Made by a program: the position numbers and the translations under genes. A stretch of DNA of 64,000 bases from Chitinophaga niastensis (GTDB lineage Bacteria; Bacteroidota; Bacteroidia; Chitinophagales; Chitinophagaceae). Below the pieces are notes generated by a model, which was given only the letters and a program-made list of their open reading frames with translations, made no database searches and had not been told where the DNA came from. The stretch covers positions 310,001 through 374,000 of the forward strand of contig NZ_PYAW01000004.1 in NCBI RefSeq assembly GCF_003014755.1, given 5' to 3'. Positions 61,564 through 64,000 of this stretch are shown in pieces (positions within the stretch are counted from its first letter, which is position 1; each line of letters begins with the position of its first letter).

Positions 61564-62388
61564 TTATTGATAGAGGTAGTTTAATGCAATGATATCATTG
61601 GCATTAAATGTACGGTCCCCGCCATTAGAACAGGCGAGCATCCATGAATCTGCATCCGGGCCACTTGGTGTTCCGGGGATATTGACAGCACCTATGCCGC
61701 CATCTCCTTCGTCTACGGGATCACCACCGCAACTGTAAGAACGGTCCATATAATCTGTATGGCGCATTCCAATACAATGTCCGATTTCGTGCTGAATGAC
61801 AGACCCTACATACAACACATCAGGGTTGCTTCCATAAGCATCAGGATGTGTGTTCATCTGAACAAGATTGAATGGATCTCCGGCATCTGTAGGAAAACCA
61901 GATGAGCCTAATGTAATATAACCACCACTGGGGCCTTCATAAAAGCCCTGGATAGTAATATCAGCATTACCACTGCTGATGCGCTGAAACTGTACACGAA
62001 GGTTCAGTGCATTATAGCGCTGGATAGCCAGGTCTGTTCCCTGTACAAAAGCGCTACCCAGGCCAGTTACGAGCACCGTGATAACACGTGGCAATCCACT
62101 TACCTGGTTGTTGGTAACGTACTGTTCTGTTTTTGCAATTCTTAATTTATTGGCAGTAGCTTTTTTTGCAAGGTCCTTTGTGCTCAGGAAAATATCGCCC
62201 TCTACAAGATAGCCGCCATTTACTGCATGTACATTTCTTGTACTGAATCCTTTTGTTTTGATTTGTGCTAAAACAGCATCAGGAACTTTTACTTTTTCAA
62301 TACTACGTTGTTTGTTATCCTTCTGGCAGGAAATAACCAGCGAAGCTGCCATCAGGCAGATACAAAATAACAGGGTTTGATTTTTCAT
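61564..62388 (-). CDS. M57-type zinc metalloprotease lipoprotein
   Basis: A 274-residue protein with a lipoprotein signal (SLVISC, Cys21). The zinc motif HEIGHCIGMRH (His200, His204, His210; Glu201) is of the metzincin type, and QHEIGH matches the 'HEIGH' dual-action peptidase family (M57, PF12388). Residues about 25-95 look like a pro-domain. Probably a surface-bound peptidase. Gly-rich Ca-loop-like stretches (GGDPVDEGDGGIG) follow the active site. Confidence 0.9.
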   Translation of the reverse strand: MKNQTLLFCICLMAASLVISCQKDNKQRSIEKVKVPDAVLAQIKTKGFSTRNVHAVNGGYLVEGDIFLSTKDLAKKATANKLRIAKTEQYVTNNQVSGLPRVITVLVTGLGSAFVQGTDLAIQRYNALNLRVQFQRISSGNADITIQGFYEGPSGGYITLGSSGFPTDAGDPFNLVQMNTHPDAYGSNPDVLYVGSVIQHEIGHCIGMRHTDYMDRSYSCGGDPVDEGDGGIGAVNIPGTPSGPDADSWMLACSNGGDRTFNANDIIALNYLYQ

Positions 62389-63006
62389 TGATGGAGATTT
62401 TGGGTTTTTAAATTATACTATCGTGCCTGCATGAAAAAAAGGTATACTACAGCTACATTTATAGCCGATGTTCAGGTTGAATAATTAAAAGAAAATACCC
62501 TAAAAGCAATAGTTGTCTACAGTAAATAAAGCTATCAGGCCGATTGCCTGCATATGCCTGCCGATTAAATCAAACTTATTCCTAATGGTGAATTCCAGGT
62601 CTTTCCAGTGATTCAGGTTTGCTCGAAGGGTTATACGATTTGCTTAAAGATGATGGTCTAGTGTCTCAATCGTTGTTGTAACCAGTAAATATCAATTATC
62701 AATTATCCAATATTACAGCTTTCTGCTCAGCTCAATCTACATTAGCATTTTTTTAATCAAATTTTAATAAACCCGGAGCGGTAACTGCAACTCATATATA
62801 AGAGAAACAGAAATGCAGCAGTCGTCATCGGAAAAGCAGCTGAGGCCATTGAAATTAATGGCACATTCAATACGTTAACAATAGATAATAGTTCCCGCCC
62901 CAGTCTGGCACAATTTTATCATTTACTATATCTGAACAGGAAGCTTAAACCACCTGCAGCAGCTTAACTTCCATCAATTCATCATGTATACTCAAAACTA
63001 ACAATC
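62389..63006. other. Intergenic region with possible gene debris
   Basis: 618 bp without a supportable gene. Two plus-strand open stretches look protein-like but lack start codons: about 62597-62680 (ending LLEGLYDLLKDDGLVSQ) and 62785-62967 (with SLAQFYHLLYLNRKLKP near the end). They may be decayed fragments; I cannot assign either. Confidence 0.4.
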
Positions 63007-63144
63007 ATGAAAACATTGAAATATTTTATCATCGCAGCAATCCTTATTTCCGGATTAAGTAGTTGCCTGGTTGTTCGCGACAGGCCGGGATATTGCCGCC
63101 CTCATCATCATCATTATTATCATGAACATGGATATTACAGGTAA
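63007..63144 (+). CDS. Histidine-rich mini-lipoprotein
   Basis: A 45-residue ORF starting MKTLKYFIIAAILISG with lipobox LSSC (Cys20). The 25-residue mature part is His/Tyr-rich (PHHHHYYHEHGYY) with one further cysteine. Lipidation would place it in the outer or inner membrane. The His/Tyr tail could bind metal ions (inference). A terminator lies about 150 bp downstream. It is short but has every element of a lipoprotein gene. Confidence 0.6.
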   Translation: MKTLKYFIIAAILISGLSSCLVVRDRPGYCRPHHHHYYHEHGYYR

Positions 63145-63471
63145 ACTGAATTTAGTTTATTAAGTGAGATAATAAAAAAGTTTGGAATCCTTACCTGATA
63201 GAATTTATAACTTTTATTCTTCCTGAAGAAGAATGTTTTATTACCCTGCCGGAGAAGTAACGTTGGTGGAATTATACAACAATCGGGGTAACTAAAAAAA
63301 GACAAGCTATAATCAGCAATGATTATTAGCTTGTCTTTATGGGTAGGGTTATTAATGTACTTCGCTTTTGTTTCGATACCATGGAAATGGCGCTGAAACC
63401 AGACAAAATGAATTGTTAATATTTGGGCTATTCTTGCGTATGTTTTCATCCTGTCTTAGATTGGGGGCGAA
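63145..63471. other. Intergenic region
   Basis: 327 bp holding a terminator (63298-63340) and the leader of the last gene; nothing else is supported. Confidence 0.6.
63298..63340 (+). terminator. Terminator hairpin
   Basis: aaagacaagctataatc pairs with gattattagcttgtcttt (one bulged base) around agcaat, ending in ttta. Confidence 0.7.
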
Positions 63472-64000
63472 ATGAGCACTTTTAATCTTTTACAAAAGAC
63501 AACAATATTTACCCTATTAGTCCTGTTTAGCCTCGTAGCCAGCGGACAGGTGCGGATCAGCGGAACTGTATATGAACGTTCAGCGCGCTTCGGAATGCCT
63601 GGCGTGAGCGTTATGAGCACTTCCGGTGGCGGCACCATTACTGATTCTTCAGGACATTACAGCATTAAATTGCATACCACTGATTCCATTAGTTTTTCTT
63701 ACCAGGGGAAAGCTACCATGAAATTCCCTGTAAAAGACATTCCTACCAACCGTCCCTTCGATATGAGCCTGCATGTAGATATCCAGGTATTACCAACAGT
63801 GGTGATATCCACGATGCGGCGCAGTTATCAATTGGATTCATTGAAAAACCGCGACGAGTACCGGAAAGTGTTTGATTATGAGCGGGATTATTTGTCGGGT
63901 GGCAGTGGTGGGGCCGGTGTGGGCGTTAACCTGGACCTGTTGTTCAGTATGAAAAAGGTCAAAAGGATGGAAGCTTTTAAACGTTACCTGGAGTGGGATG
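63472..64000 (+). CDS. Carboxypeptidase-regulatory-like domain protein (3' truncated)
   Basis: At least 176 codons from the ATG at 63472, running off the right edge. It has a signal peptide (LFSLVASGQ) and a carboxypeptidase-regulatory-like beta-sandwich (about 24-100; RISGTVYERSARFGMPGVSV, TDSSGHYSIKL). A conserved region follows with RRSYQLDSLKNRDEYRKVF and FSMKKVKRMEAFK, which recurs in uncharacterised Bacteroidota exported proteins. The function is unknown; probably outer-membrane associated. Confidence 0.8.
   Translation, partial: MSTFNLLQKTTIFTLLVLFSLVASGQVRISGTVYERSARFGMPGVSVMSTSGGGTITDSSGHYSIKLHTTDSISFSYQGKATMKFPVKDIPTNRPFDMSLHVDIQVLPTVVISTMRRSYQLDSLKNRDEYRKVFDYERDYLSGGSGGAGVGVNLDLLFSMKKVKRMEAFKRYLEWD

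Overview
The window reads as a Bacteroidota chromosome, most likely a Chitinophaga-like member of the Chitinophagaceae. The signs are type IX secretion (T9SS) machinery (PorP/SprF, a PorE-like OmpA protein, a gliding-type C-terminal sorting domain), a SusC/SusD pair, ECF sigma factors, DUF5690, weak Shine-Dalgarno sites and many lipobox lipoproteins. This is inference from gene content. I see no rRNA, complete tRNA, CRISPR array, insertion sequence or replication origin.

Region by region. (1) 1-17343: the 3' part of a giant Calx-beta repeat adhesin (at least 4796 residues here, open at the left edge), followed by sprF-like and porE-like genes, so a T9SS cargo sits next to its own accessory proteins. 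(2) 17713-20163, minus: an O-methyltransferase and a tyrosine phenol-lyase-like enzyme in one operon. (3) 20609-24653: small stress or detoxification enzymes (DUF1398, DJ-1/PfpI, tautomerase), an ECF sigma factor with an overlapping membrane protein gene, and an AraC regulator. (4) 25043-34101: a rearranged glycan-degradation cluster. A truncated ECF sigma factor is joined to the 3' end of a DUF6067 gene, followed by GH95-like, DUF5107-TPR and GH110 enzymes and an AraC regulator. No SusC/D remains, and direct repeats flank the GH95-like gene. (5) 34496-39335: a TPR protein, a 57-residue cysteine-rich peptide gene on the minus strand with the spacing of a CS-alpha-beta defensin behind a double-glycine-like leader, small secreted proteins, a decayed hydrolase fragment and an alginate-lyase-like lipoprotein. 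(6) 39925-44301: a tight three-gene operon of unknown role (inner-membrane protein, cytoplasmic subtilase, exported protein). (7) 44479-50149: cold-shock protein, outer-membrane beta-barrel protein, beta-lactamase-fold lipoprotein and a membrane-bound AraC regulator. (8) 50369-60592: SusC, SusD, phosphonoacetate hydrolase, phosphonoacetaldehyde dehydrogenase, a DUF5690 transporter-like protein and 2-aminoethylphosphonate transaminase. (9) 60985-64000: a small secreted protein, an M57-type metalloprotease lipoprotein, a His-rich mini-lipoprotein, and the start of a carboxypeptidase-regulatory-domain protein cut by the right edge.

How the genes work together. The clearest pathway is in region 8: PhnW converts 2-aminoethylphosphonate (AEP) to phosphonoacetaldehyde, PhnY oxidises it to phosphonoacetate, and PhnA splits that to acetate and phosphate. 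The SusC/D pair suggests outer-membrane capture of an AEP-bearing molecule and the DUF5690 protein may carry AEP across the inner membrane. The strongest candidates for something undescribed are the defensin-like peptide (36523-36696), the SusCD-coupled phosphonate locus and the subtilase operon.
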